Part shown: piece by piece, positions 24,054 through 34,717 of the stretch | Position numbering within the stretch: position 1 is the stretch's first letter | Layout of the letters: each line of letters opens with the position of its first letter | DNA from: Myrica gale | Taxonomy: Eukaryota > Streptophyta > Magnoliopsida > Fagales > Myricaceae | Reading direction: 5' to 3' | DNA length: 64,000 bases | Assembly: GCA_963930655.1 (NCBI GenBank) | Contig: OZ005608.1 | Location: 62,001-126,000, forward strand | Program-made: the position numbers and the translations under genes | The notes under the pieces: model-generated | Seen by the model: only the letters and a program-made list of their open reading frames with translations | What the model was told of the DNA's origin: nothing | Databases searched by the model: none

Positions 24054-24142
24054 GGTTTAAAATCAGAATTGGAAAAAGCTTCCCCTTCCTTGGGTCACAG
24101 TGCAATTTACTTGAAAGAATCTCGTATCAATGGCCTGCCAAG
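24054..24142 (+). pseudogene. Captured exon of a UBP6/UBP7-like ubiquitin-specific protease
   Basis: An 89-base block between a good acceptor (TTCTTCTTCCAG) and donor (GTACAA) translates GLKSELEKASPSLG, then AIYLKESRINGLPR. This is the segment that precedes the LPRYLTIQFVRF motif in proteasome-associated ubiquitin proteases UBP6/UBP7. Only this exon and parts of the flanking introns are present; no catalytic Cys or His box lies nearby. It lies in the same direction as the TATA box at 23257, so a chimeric transcript is possible. Family assignment rests on recalled sequence. Confidence 0.65.
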
Positions 24143-27057
24143 GTACAACTTGCTCTTCTGTTTATAAATCCCTTTTCATCATTATAGCAAGGGAGCAATC
24201 TCTTGATGGTCCTGTAGGACACGATCATGTGCATCTTCCTATTTTATGTCTAAGTTGTCCTGGTAAAGGAAATGAATTTCTTTGACGGGTGTTTCTCTGC
24301 TTTCTTTGCTGGTTTATGTAAATTCTTACAGCTGATGTCACTGTTTATGTGCCATGCACTTTTTACTTGAAATACTTTCATACCCACCACCATATTCAAG
24401 GAGCTATCATTGTTTATGTGCCATGCACTTTTTACTAGCTATCTTCTTTACGTACTAGACCTTGAAATTCAATATCTACCTTTTCCTTTTCAATATATTA
24501 ACTCCTAGAACAACAAATCTGTAATGCCTGTGTCAAGTGCTCTTGTTTGATTTTCTCATCAGATTTCGTAATCATTGGCAATTGGCATCATGTCAGTATT
24601 TTGTTAAGTTTTGCCATCTCCATTGGATTGGTCTGATCAATGCTTATGTCGTAGAAATTGAAGTCTGGATATGAGAATACGTGCCACAATTACATTTTTT
24701 GAGTCTTTTGATGTTGGATATCGAATTAAATGGATTGGAACCTGATGAGAGGAAAGGAGAAAAAAGAAAGCAATGCCCAGAGCTTCCTTAATCTGTTGTC
24801 TCATTGATAGATGAAGTTCTCTCTTAGTCTTTATCATCTCGTGCTAGATGCAATAAAGGAAGGATAAAACCTTTTTTCCTTCGATCACCTAGTCCTTAAG
24901 AGAAATATTAGTGTCCTAGAGTGACCAATTGAGCTGGACTGTACTTATTGCTTGCTGGGTTACGGTTATTTGTTATGTGTCTAGATGTTAGACTTTGGGT
25001 TGAGGCACAACCTACTTAGACATTATTTGACATTATTTGCCATCCCTATCACTACAGTGCCTTCAGAGTCTGTCTTCAGCACGGGGGGTCGAGTTCTAGA
25101 TTCTTTTCGAAGTTCATTGGCACCAAAGACTGCGGAAGGGCTCATTTGTGCTCAAAATTGGTTGACAGGTCTTACATTCTGCTGATGATGAAGAGGATAA
25201 CGGATCTGGATTTACTGATGGGACAGAAGATCCTTCTAGTTATATGATGGATATAGGTATATACAACATTTACATTTCTACTTTCACTTTATTAAAAAAA
25301 TTTATGAGCTAATTGTTGATACATTTCTTCTTTTGCAGAGTTAATTTCTAATGCTGCAGCGATCGTGGATGGGTCATACGTGATTGATTGATGTTTGATT
25401 ATGTTATTAATTTTTTTTACTTGAGTAGATACTTCTAAGTTTGTATTGTAATATTTTGTTATTTTAAGTTAGTTTCAAGTTTGATTTAAGATTTATTTAA
25501 TATGAGATTTTGTGAATTGCATGTTTTTACATTTGTTTGTCAATTACATGTTTTAGGATTTTATTTTGTGAATTACATCTTAGCGGACTTAGCGGAATTC
25601 CGCTATCCGCTTCCGCTAAGTCCGCTAATCTTAGCGGACTCTTTTTTGGCCATCCGCTAGTTAGCGGACCGGATGTCGGAATGTCAAATTCCGCTTCCGA
25701 CTAGTCCGCTATTCACCCCTAATTGTAAGGAATTTATCAATCCCTCATTCCGACATACAATCCTTCAATTTCATCCCAATGGTCGAGCCCTTATGATCTG
25801 ACACCTTAGAGAAGACAAGTATCTTTTTGTGCAAGTTCCATGTACTATCAATCCAGTGTGCAATGACAGACATATAATTCATGTTTTGGACTGACGTCCA
25901 TGTGTCAGTGGTGAAACAAACTCGGGGTCTATTGAGTAAGATACTAGCCTTCAGTCTAGCCTTCTCTTCCAAGTAAAGTTTCATACAGTCTTTCATCACT
26001 GTAATTCGAGATGACACTTTAAATCGGGGCTCGAGGGTATGAATCATCTCCTTGAACCGATCCTTACTATTCTAAAAGGAAGCTCATTCACAATTACAAA
26101 CTTAGCAATAAAAGCCCTAATAGCCTTGGGATTATATGAGTCTATCTTCATCACTCCCACTGATCCACTACTTGCCCCCTTGATATCAAAAGTCAATTTT
26201 CTGTTGAGAACTATCCAATTTACTTTGATTTCTCTTATACATTACACAAGGGTTCAAGTGGGATCTCATAGCCGAGGTCCCTTGATCTTTGTGGTGACAC
26301 CCAGTTTTATGACCACAATGGTTGCAATTGGCCAATGGTTTGTTTGGGTCAACTACTGGTAGTACCCTAGTGAAATGTTCCCACGATATTATTTTTTTTT
26401 TAAAAAAAAAAACAATTAAACGACGTCGTTCTATTTAAAATAGAACGACGTCGTTTTACAAGTTAGTTAATAAAAAATAAAAAAACAACCGGAACCGGTT
26501 TTTCCGCTAAACCGGCAGAAACTTCCGCTTCCGCTTCCGAACAAACTCCAAATAGACCTCCGGTTTCGGTTCCTGGAAGGAACAGACCTCAGAATCCCAG
26601 AACCGGTGACGGAACCGGAACCGGAGATCCGCCGGTGGCCGTACCGGACTTACACCCCTAGATGCTGGGTCAGATTGTGCCAAAAATGGCTATGTAGGTA
26701 CTAGTCTGTTTTGATGTGTAACAAATATACATATTCATTTATAGAACATGTCAATTGTCATGCTAACTAACTCAAAGAGATATCTATTTAAATTCTTTTG
26801 CAGTAGAATAAAACAAATTCCTTTTGTCAAAGGACAATTCATTCTTTTTGTCGTATTTTATTATTACGAAGATTAATGTAAGATAACCGGAAACAGTCAC
26901 CGCTAAACCGTCACCGTCAAGGGTCGGTTTTTGCCCTTAACGATGTAGGTGTAGATGACTATTTTTTGAAAACCGGCCTACACGGGGTGTGCAGCCCTAC
27001 TCTTGGCCTTCGGCCCTTCTCCCTCGACGTCCCGTCACACCTTCACAGAATAGTAAA

Positions 27058-30000
27058 ATGGGCAGTTTGAGAAGAACTCTGATTAGTTTGCACCAAATTC
27101 TCAATTCCAATTGGAGCTCCGTCGCAGCGACTCTTTCTCAGACCCTTTTGACGCCTCGTTGTCTTTGGATCTCGGGTTTTTCATCAATTAATAAAGACGA
27201 TACTAGGTCACTAGGCATCGATCTCTCCAACGAAGAGAGCAAGAGACGCTTATTTAACAGACTGTTATATAGGAGCAAACAACGAGGTTTTCTGGAGCTG
27301 GATTTGGTCCTTGGAAAATGGGTAGAGGAGCATATTCATGCCATGCCATGAATGAGAATGGTATTAAAGCTCTCGTTCACGTCCTTGACCAGGTATTCGA
27401 TATTTCCTGCACTCCTATTTTCATGTTTTAGCTTTGACCATAAGCCAGTTACATACATCACTTTTTGAGAGGAATTATCTTCTTCAGCTCCCAGAGGAGA
27501 TAACTTTTCTGATTCCATATTCGTGATGTTTCTTTTTGTTTTCTGGTCTTACTAACATGGTTGTAATCATTATTGTATGACTGCGTGCCCCCAAAATTAT
27601 TTGGTATGTACGCTCGAATTAGAAGAAGTTCGAGAAGTTGTTGTCTTTCTAAATGTTCATAAGATGGCTTCGAGTATCCTTCAATTTAGAAAAGTGGTTG
27701 TGGGCCTGTGGCTTCTAATAATTCTAATGCTCATTGAATATGTGATGATATGCTTGTATGGGAGAATGTTGCGATTTTTTACCCTAATCTCCAACCATAG
27801 TAACAATATTATCACATTGGCGGTCTCTCTCTCTCTCTCCTTTTTCTCTGTCGTGTGCACGGATATGGATAATAAATTTTGCATTTCACTGATACTACAG
27901 TACTTCACCACCAATTGATGACCTTGAAAACTTGGCCTAGGCATTGTGGAATAAGATTTGACACCTTAATACAATCATATGAAGAGAGGCTCATTCTTGC
28001 ACCAATTTCCTGCTTCTTGGTGAACCAGTGTACTCTGTGAATGTCACGCTATGGGGCAGAAGAACGAGCAGCTAGGGTTTGGTGTAGGTTGATAAGGTCC
28101 CAGTCAAGAGCGTTACTTCAATTGCAGAAAATATAGCTAGACTTCTCTTCGGGTGAGAATGTATCACAAAATCAGATAACTTTTATTTTTCTGACCTCAA
28201 TCAAGGAAATAGACCAGGTCATCTCCTTGTTGCTAGCACCCACTTTAACCTCCAACTTATTGGGTTAATGAAGATAAGTGATAGTTGTTATGGACTAGTT
28301 TTACCGAATAGTTAGTGGGCTATTTTAAGTGATGGGCTGGTATGTTAATGTAGTGATCCGACCCCTTTACATATGGGTTGCGTATCTTTAGAAAGGTTGT
28401 TAGAATATGTTAGAGTTTGGTTTTCTGCTCTGTTATCTTTCGGAAAGGATGAGTGGCGTGACCATTGTGTAATTTTTGCCCAGTGCATTTCTCTCCAGTC
28501 TCTTTCTTACGGAGGTTGGCCAAACCTCGAATTTGGCCCTTTCAGTTTATAAAATTTCATCATAGTTCATTCATCTGCTACATTTCTACACTCAATTTCT
28601 ATTACATTCAAGGTTTCAGGAATCCAAATGTTACAGTGAATTAATAGGATATCCATTGCCAAGATAGGGGCCAAATTTTTGGTGCATTGAATTTGACGAG
28701 ATGCTCCAATTTTATCATATTAATTCTTATCGAGTTTCTCATAGGCCATACAGTTTAGCAATTATGTCCATTCCAATTTACATGCATCTAGTTCGTGATA
28801 AAGTTTGGAAGACTTTCTGCAAGCTTTGTGAATCTTGATGGCTACCTGGATCTGATTAGACACATGAATCGAGCTAATGATAATGTTCAGCCTACAAGAA
28901 ATTAAAGAGAGTTTCGTAATTAACAGCCAGTCAGAATCAGATGAATGTTGATTCTTGAACAAATCCGCATGTGTTTTAGTACATTGGCCCTAAAATATGG
29001 TAAAGAAAGCATTTGAAGCATTTGTCTCTTTTTTAAGGGATTTAGTTGCTTTTGAGATCATGGGTATGGGGAAAGCGACACTCTGGCAGGTTGATGGGTC
29101 TTTCCATCTCCAGATCGCTGACTTTGGTGTTCAGCACCCTTCCTGAAGTTGTCTCCATTATTCGTAAATGAAGTGTTTTAGGCTTTTTTTTTCCTCTTGT
29201 GCACGGTATTTTGCATCCTGCTGAATTAAGCAATCTCCATTTTCTGTCTGATCTGGGTTTGCTTTAAGCATAAAGGAGTTGAATCCTTTCTGATTTGTCT
29301 CATTCTCTTAAGGTCAAGTTACATGCTTCCCAAGAGAGAGATTATGCTAGTTTATTGGTGGAGTGCCAGTTTAGAAGCAACTTAATTCTCTTAGATTCTC
29401 AGTTTTCTAAAGATCAAATAATAGACTTCTTACATAAAGAGAGTTATCCAAGTTTCAGCAGAAGCTGAAGTATTTATCAATCCCTATAAGCGAAGCAGGA
29501 TGAACATGTATTTTCTGAGACAATGCAACTTGGACCATTATCGAGTCCTTACTTTTTTATTTTTCTCTTATGTGCAAAAGAGAAAGTGATAATTATGTTT
29601 TTGATCAATCTACGTTGCGATTTCTATCAGAAAGGAATTGCTCCGAGGGGGAAGAGAGACTAATTCTTCAATACATTGAGAAGTTTTTTTTTTTTTTGAT
29701 AAGTAATACATTGAGAAGTTTCTTGACTATGGTGTTTCGTTGCTTCAGGAAAATCCGGATCTGTGGAGGTGGCTTACTGGCCAAGAGCAGTCCCTGAAGC
29801 AGTGAACATAAATCCCGTAAGATATGATCAAGAGATGAAAGTTCAATTTAGTTTCTTCCCTTGCTTTTCTTATTTTTCTGGTTCCATTTTCACTCTCCAT
29901 TTACCCAATATTTTAGGTGTTCATTGCACTGCACGACAAGGTTAGGAACAGCCTCAGCAGTCATTCTGCTCCAGAGACGAGAGCAACACCTGGACAGCCA

Positions 30001-30069
30001 CGGGTAAGAGGCTGGGAGTGGGATGATATAAAAAATGGTCGGGGCAGTCCTATACCTGGGAACCAGTAG
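27058..30069 (+). pseudogene. SDHAF2: Succinate dehydrogenase assembly factor 2 (SDHAF2), two frameshifts
   Basis: SDHAF2/Sdh5 is the mitochondrial factor needed to attach FAD to the SDH flavoprotein. Exons 27058-27392, 29749-29816 and 29917-30069 keep correct splice sites and family text: RLFNRLLYRSKQRGFLELDL and LGKWVEEHI in exon 1, ENPDLWRWLTGQEQ in exon 2, and HSAPETRATPGQPRVRGWEW near the C-terminus. A mitochondrial-type leader starts MGSLRRTLISLHQILN. Two lesions are seen. A five-base CCATG duplication near 27342-27351 shifts the frame just before NENGIKALVHVLDQ. One base appears to be missing in the CCC run near 29791-29793, since a fourth C restores SPEAVNINP and makes the exon a whole number of codons. 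The rest is well conserved, so this is a very young pseudogene or two assembly errors. Confidence 0.85.
29670..29721 (-). mobile_element. Minimal LINE insertion: poly(A) tail with target duplication
   Basis: The 17-base word AATACATTGAGAAGTTT occurs at 29670-29686 and again at 29705-29721. Between them is only a T-run followed by GATAAGT, that is ACTTATC plus poly(A) on the minus strand. This is what remains of a LINE insertion truncated almost completely. It lies 27 bp upstream of SDHAF2 exon 2, so its T-run lies near that exon's acceptor. Confidence 0.75.
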
Positions 30070-31522
30070 CCCGGCAATCACCTCCGAGCTAGTTCTTGAA
30101 TGATGTTACTACAAGTAAAGATATAAAAATTATGTAAAGACGTTGCTATTTTGTTTTCAAGTGCCCAGTCATCTTTAGATGTAAACAAGGGCTTGGCTAT
30201 AGCGAAACTATCCCCCCCGCGCCCCCCCGTGGGGCTATGTAGCGTACCCAAAGTTGCTTATTGTGAAAGTGTTGCGTGTTTTGCCTCATGGTGCCTATGC
30301 TTTATCCTGAGCAAACTCGTCCTGCATGCATGAAAACTTCTTATTATTCTTTCTTGGGATTTAACTTGTAAATGGAACAAAACTTTCTGCTACAAAAAGA
30401 AAGTAAAAGGAAGAACGGTTGTCGAACGTTGCAATCGGATCCTAGTAAGGAGTAGATCTTGATAAGTAAATTTGTTTTACTCATAGAGCAAAAAAGAAAA
30501 TTGTTCTAGTAATAGCTGAAGTCCCGCTTAGAGTGGCTTGCAAGGAACTATCATCCGTGTCATAATATTACAGAGGGTGACGCAACCAAGCTGTCTGTTC
30601 TTGGCTGAAGGAGGGGCTCCCAAACTGGGGGATTGCAGACTAGATCGATTCCGCAGGTAGCAGCTGAAGGAATTCGCAAATTGTCCAATCAAATGGGCAT
30701 GTAGGCATCAGAACAAATTTGCACGCCAGGTAGTAGATAAATGGTCTTGGAGAACAAATTAGCGGCTTGCTTTATTAGTCCATATTCGCTTCCCAAAGAT
30801 GTTCGACGTTGCGATGGATGTAATACATTGACAAAAAACGAAACAAGATTGGAAAAAAAGAAGAAGAAGAAGAAAGAATAGAGGGATCATTTGTTCTTCT
30901 AGACTGAATCGATCGCTGGCTATATACAGGTATAGGTAAATTTCCCATCATTCTTCAAAGAGTATTGAATAACGTTTCACTGTCAAGTTACCACCTCTAG
31001 CGTTTTACATTTTTGTTTATTGGGATGTTCACCAATTTAGAGGCTGAATGGTGGGTCAGTTATATACATTGGAAAGTGCAAACTCCTCTGATCAGTGACG
31101 TCAATATATAAGAGCGGTTTGCATCTGTGGTGGGGTTGTTGAATTTGAAGGAGATTCACTCATAAGGAAATAGTGAGGGGGGCGTTCGATTATGAATTTA
31201 TGAGCTAACAATTTTAAGACGTTTGAAGTTCTATTCCATGGTGTCTTTCGTCCTGGGGAAGACTAATAATATTCACTTATAACTTGGGAATATCCTCCTT
31301 TCTCCACTAAACATCTTCTACCATCGGATGGAGGACAAAACTTTATTTGTTTGCACGCTCAAAACACTGAAGAAATTACGTCTTTTGCTATTTGCATCGC
31401 GAAGGAAAGTACATGTAAAGTCGAATAGGAAGGAACTTCGGATGTAAAGTACACTATTAATAATGCTGCATGTCAATTGACAACCCTAGTAATTCATAGG
31501 ATTTGGTACCAAACTTATTCAG
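30070..31522. other. Intergenic region between convergent genes
   Basis: Holds the 3' ends of SDHAF2 and of the rubredoxin-like gene. A short C-rich run lies at 30209-30230. I see no coding frame, terminal repeat or RNA gene. Confidence 0.4.
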
Positions 31523-32822
31523 CTAAAAGCTGTTATTGAGGTAGAAGTATAATCCCGCTAGTGCCGCAACTCCCACAACAGCTGCGATAGGGAGTGCCCT
31601 CCTATAACATGTTGGATACCATATGGTTAGTGAAAGTACTAGTGTTGAATTGAAAAGAAGAACGGAAGGGGGAGGACTTCATTTCTACCAAAAAAAGAAA
31701 TATTTATGCTTACCCAAATGCTTCGTCTCTCTGAATTTGTGCTTTTCGTGTCTTACGGAGATCTGTTTCATTAGCATCTTTAGCCACAGCAGGTGCATAA
31801 GGCCTAAATCTCCGTTTAGGAGCACCACAAACTGCAAAGCAGAAAATACAGTAGTGATCGTGATGTAGCGCATTGTCAAAAACACTTTCCATTACAGCAG
31901 TTTCAAGACTATTTGCTCTTATCATTACTTATTGTTTCCTCCATTTTCAAGCATTTACTCGTCTATTTCTTCACGGTCGCGGTTCAAATAAGCACACTGG
32001 GGATCACTCGAAACCTGTCTTGCGGCCTCTGTATCAAAACGACGTGTACTTCTCTTTGCCAAATAAAGCAAATGATAGTGTCAATAACTATCTTCCGGAC
32101 ATAACCCTGAACTCCTTATAGAGCTAGCCATCAACATGACGGAAGGCAGTATGGTTTGATTGGATAACCGCCAAGAGTATGGCCGATTCTAGAGATATGA
32201 ACACAAATTGTCGCACATTATGAGCAATTTATAGAAGGGAAAGGACCATTGACTCTTTAAGCATTATCTAGATATTGGTGTTGTTCTGACAGACACGGTC
32301 ACAAAACGGAAGATGGACACATTATCTTGAAGACAAATTTTTCCCCATCGAGTTGAATGGTAACCGCAAAGTAGAAAAGATTGAACTAGAGCAAGGAATA
32401 GGGATGAAGAGGGTTTACCAGGACAGAAGTACTTATCAGGTAATTTTTCAAAGGGAGTTCTCTCATTGTAAATATACCTGAATAATAAAAATTGCAATAT
32501 GATTAAGCCAGTTAACATTCTGACCAAGTCGAAACCAAAGAAAAGACGGTGAGAAAGAAAGAAGAGAAGGGTACCCGCAATCTCGACAAATATAGGCTTG
32601 CTTGGAGGCAACCCGCATTGAGAATCTGGGTGCAGCGGAAGCGGGAGGCCGTTGTTGAGGAGAAAGTAAGAGGTTAAGCGATGGACAGAAGAAGGATGAC
32701 TTTAGAGCAAAGCGATCGAACGGTCGGCGTAGACCAGCATTGCCGATTGTAGCCAAGGAAAAAGCTGTCGGTAAAGACGAGACGCCGTGATGCCTCGTGG
32801 GTGCCTGCAGCTTCATGACCAT
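31523..32822 (-). CDS. Plastid rubredoxin-like membrane protein
   Basis: Small one-iron electron carrier of plastid type. Four exons join in phase: 32575-32822, 32419-32477, 31714-31831, 31523-31601; 167 aa. The Ser/Arg-rich N-terminus of about 70 residues looks like a chloroplast transit peptide. The rubredoxin fold has all four iron ligands: C79 and C82 in ICRDCGY, C101 and C104 in YFCPVCGAPKRRF. A C-terminal hydrophobic anchor (LPIAAVVGVAALAGLYFYL) would fix it in a membrane, probably the thylakoid. Such proteins are linked to photosystem II assembly or redox protection in other family members; for this one (At5g51010-like, recalled) the role is inferred. It is convergent with SDHAF2. Confidence 0.93.
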
Positions 32823-33299
32823 TTTCTATAGTTCTTTTTCTCTTTCTTTCAGTTGATTTCAAAGATGTAGTCGATAGCACTGGGAGCAGGCAACGAGAAG
32901 AGGGGATGAGAAGATAAGAGTGGAAGATGCTAGGCACAAAAGTGAATTGTTTCAGTCGCATGTCCTATGATATAATTGCCCTTTCGGAAAAAGTGGAAGC
33001 GTGGCTTTTGTACTCCCCACACAAGCCTTCTACCCACTTTTGGTGCCTCTCTTATCTTCCCTCGGACAACTTGTTGCCCAATTTTTACCATGGTATAGGT
33101 GCGGTGACCGGTAATTTTCCTATGACTGCAAAGGGTATACGCATTGCAACATGGTTTCGATCGAATAGAAAGAAATCTCAAGGAATGGTAGAGATATTCG
33201 CTATGCTAACAATATTTTATGAAATTAATTTTATATTACAGTCAGAATAAGGGCACTACACCTGTTTATTTTAGCCAACATAACTTCTTGTATTATTTG

Positions 33300-34558
33300 A
33301 AAGTGTTCGGAATATTTTAATGGTTTTACTTCGTATGTAATTGTGTTGTACTTCCTGAGATATTGAGATTAATGAAGCTTCCGTGAAGAGCTGAAGCTGC
33401 AGTACAGAAATCGGGTATTTCTTCAGAAAGTCAAGTTAGCTTGAAGTCAGATGCAAGTCAGACGGAAACACGAATTAAAGAACAGTTGAAACAGAAAGTA
33501 GTTGGTCCGTTTCTAACTTAATGAGTGACGTCAAGACTGACCCAAGAAGCCCAGAACCTTCTACTCCTAACTGAAAAATACCCGTAGCATATAACCTCAT
33601 TTGCTTTTGAAGATTCGATACTTAGAAATTTCGAGATATTGTGACTTCAACGAAAAAATCTCTCTAGAATCTTGTTGCCCTGTTTCTAAGTCTTTGATTG
33701 TGTGAGAACTGAAAATGGAGCCTTGAAAAGTAAAACTCTTCTCTTAGTACTCTCAGTTCAAGTTGATTGATCACCACCGTTATTTCCTCAAGAAGAAATT
33801 CGAGATATTCGGAGGTTGCTGAAATCTTGAAGGTCCAAGAGCCATGTTCGAAGAGTTGTTGTTGTTGTGAGTTCACAATGGGAAACGACAAGGTATGGCC
33901 ATCGTGGTAAGGTTTTTAGCTTTTTGAATGGATGAGATGTTCTCAGTCCCTACTATGGTGCAGATCCAAACGGTGTGTTTCGGGTAAGAAATTAAGTGTG
34001 TTATACTAGGATTGAAGTTTTCTTGAGTCTACGGATCACCTTGTATTTCGAGTTTGAAAAGCTAGTGGAATCGTTGCCCGGTCTACGGACACGGAGAGTT
34101 TTTATTTCTTGGAATTTATTTCCAAGATATTTTCTCTTCGTAACCAATCTTGGTGTCTCTTTGTGGTGATTGATATTGTTTATATTGTTATTGATTAATT
34201 GTTGTTAGTTGTGAATCACAAGCTGAATGTTCAGCGGTTATTATTGATTTTAAAAGAATCTTGGATATAGATTCGGTATTACCTGATTTGCATTCTCCTT
34301 GACAATTAATGTTGTAGTAATTTTGTGTATTGAAATTACTAATATGACTTGGTGAAGTTTGTGCAGGAACGTTTTGGTTTGATTGAAATAGATTTGAAAT
34401 TGTTTGATTCACATTCCAGTTTATTAGTTAGATTACTGTTAAAGTGTGTTAATAAATTCTGATTAGTCTTTGTGTAGAGTGTGCAGAATTTTCCTGTTGA
34501 AAAGTTGTAATAGGGAGAATAAAAATTGGATATCCTATTCACCCCCTCTAGGTTAAGT
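33300..34558 (+). mobile_element. Probable copia LTR remnant
   Basis: Non-coding stretch ending in CCTATTCACCCCCTCTAGG, the typical end of many plant copia LTRs, followed by TTGGTATCTGATTGAG, a mutated primer-binding site (intact form TGGTATCAGA). The left edge is uncertain, perhaps near 33308 at a TGTTCGG. No second LTR or coding part was found, so it is a truncated element. The 33050-33300 upstream part shows nothing recognisable. Confidence 0.4.
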
Positions 34559-34717
34559 TGGTATCTGATTGAGTCTTAAACAAGTCTGTTCAGAAAGGTT
34601 AACATGAGAAAGCCTTGAGCGAGCATAGTGTTCTTCGAATGCAGGCCTAAATTACACAAATTGTTAGAGAACGTAGATCCTATTCCAGAGAAGTGAAATA
34701 AGAGGTTGGGCATATCC

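Larger units (their letters stand above)
22756..25729 (+). mobile_element. Innermost hAT element with captured gene fragments (level 3, Pack-hAT)
   Basis: Element 22764-25721 is flanked by perfect 8-bp duplications ATTGTAAG (22756-22763 and 25722-25729). Removing it restores the transposase codons around FLTITVDN. Its 5' end (TAGGGCTGTAAGTCCGGTCC) and 3' end (CTAGTCCGCTATTCACCCCT then A) are of the same family as the host element but in the opposite orientation. The right third (about 25010-25721) is an inverted near-copy of the host element's 3' end, including a dimerisation-domain stretch ([20 protein letters not shown]). The middle, about 23000-24980, is unrelated to the transposon: promoter-like sequence, a spliced-leader-like region and an exon of a ubiquitin protease. 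Confidence 0.85.
21374..26345 (-). pseudogene. hAT transposase (BED finger, dimerisation domain), interrupted and decayed
   Basis: Read right to left. A BED-type zinc finger survives near 26345-26230 (CNHCGHKTG, then TSAMRSHLNPC). The catalytic-core entry lies at 26047-25730 (PRVCFTTDTWTSVQNMNYM). The reading frame is then cut by the inserted element and resumes at 22755 (TVDNASSND), followed by CNHDCLHMRCCVHILNLIVQ and LDVPTRWNSTYIMLDAAEKY. The C-terminal hAT dimerisation domain is at 21757-21540 (PSESVFNTGGRVLNSFRSSL). Beyond the insertion there are further stops and shifts (for example the TGA after CMSE at 25747). The family is the plant RICESLEEPER-like hAT group. Not functional. Confidence 0.8.
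20880..26660 (-). mobile_element. hAT transposon with TSD GATGCTGG (level 2)
   Basis: Bounded by perfect 8-bp target duplications GATGCTGG at 20872-20879 and 26661-26668. The ends are TAGGGGTGAATAGCGGACTA (20880) and CGTACCGGACTTACACCCCT followed by A (26660). Each end has its own sub-terminal repeats: AGCGGA/TCCGCT words at the transposase 3' end (20880-21020) and CCGGAACCGG words at the 5' end (26490-26650). Total 5,781 bp, of which 2,958 bp plus 8 bp belong to a later insertion (22764-25721). The broken transposase inside runs right to left. Confidence 0.85.
19310..26999 (+). mobile_element. Outermost hAT-type element (level 1 of the nest)
   Basis: Starts TAGGGCTGCTCAGTGCCACC at 19310 and ends GTGTGCAGCCCTA at 26999, as expected for hAT ends (TAGGG...CCCTA). 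Flanking octamers TTTCTGGC (19302-19309) and CTCTTGGC (27000-27007) agree at five of eight places, so the target duplication is only suggestive. The 5' side has inverted CCGG-rich sub-terminal repeats (19320-19465). An exon-like segment reading MSQPNDDAG, preceded by a TTCTGCAG acceptor, starts at 20854 and is split by the level-2 insertion; it resumes SDCAKNGYVGTSLF after 26660. No transposase of its own is visible. The right end stops 58 bp before the SDHAF2 ATG. Confidence 0.55.

Noticed and set aside
20880..26660. Swapped transposon ends suggesting recombination between two hAT elements
   Set aside because: The pairing looked crossed at first (each end resembles the far end of the other element), but it follows simply from one family with different 5' and 3' ends inserted into itself in opposite orientation; target duplications confirm it.
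27819..27846. CT microsatellite in SDHAF2 intron 1
   Set aside because: A short simple repeat of a kind common in plant introns; nothing unusual.
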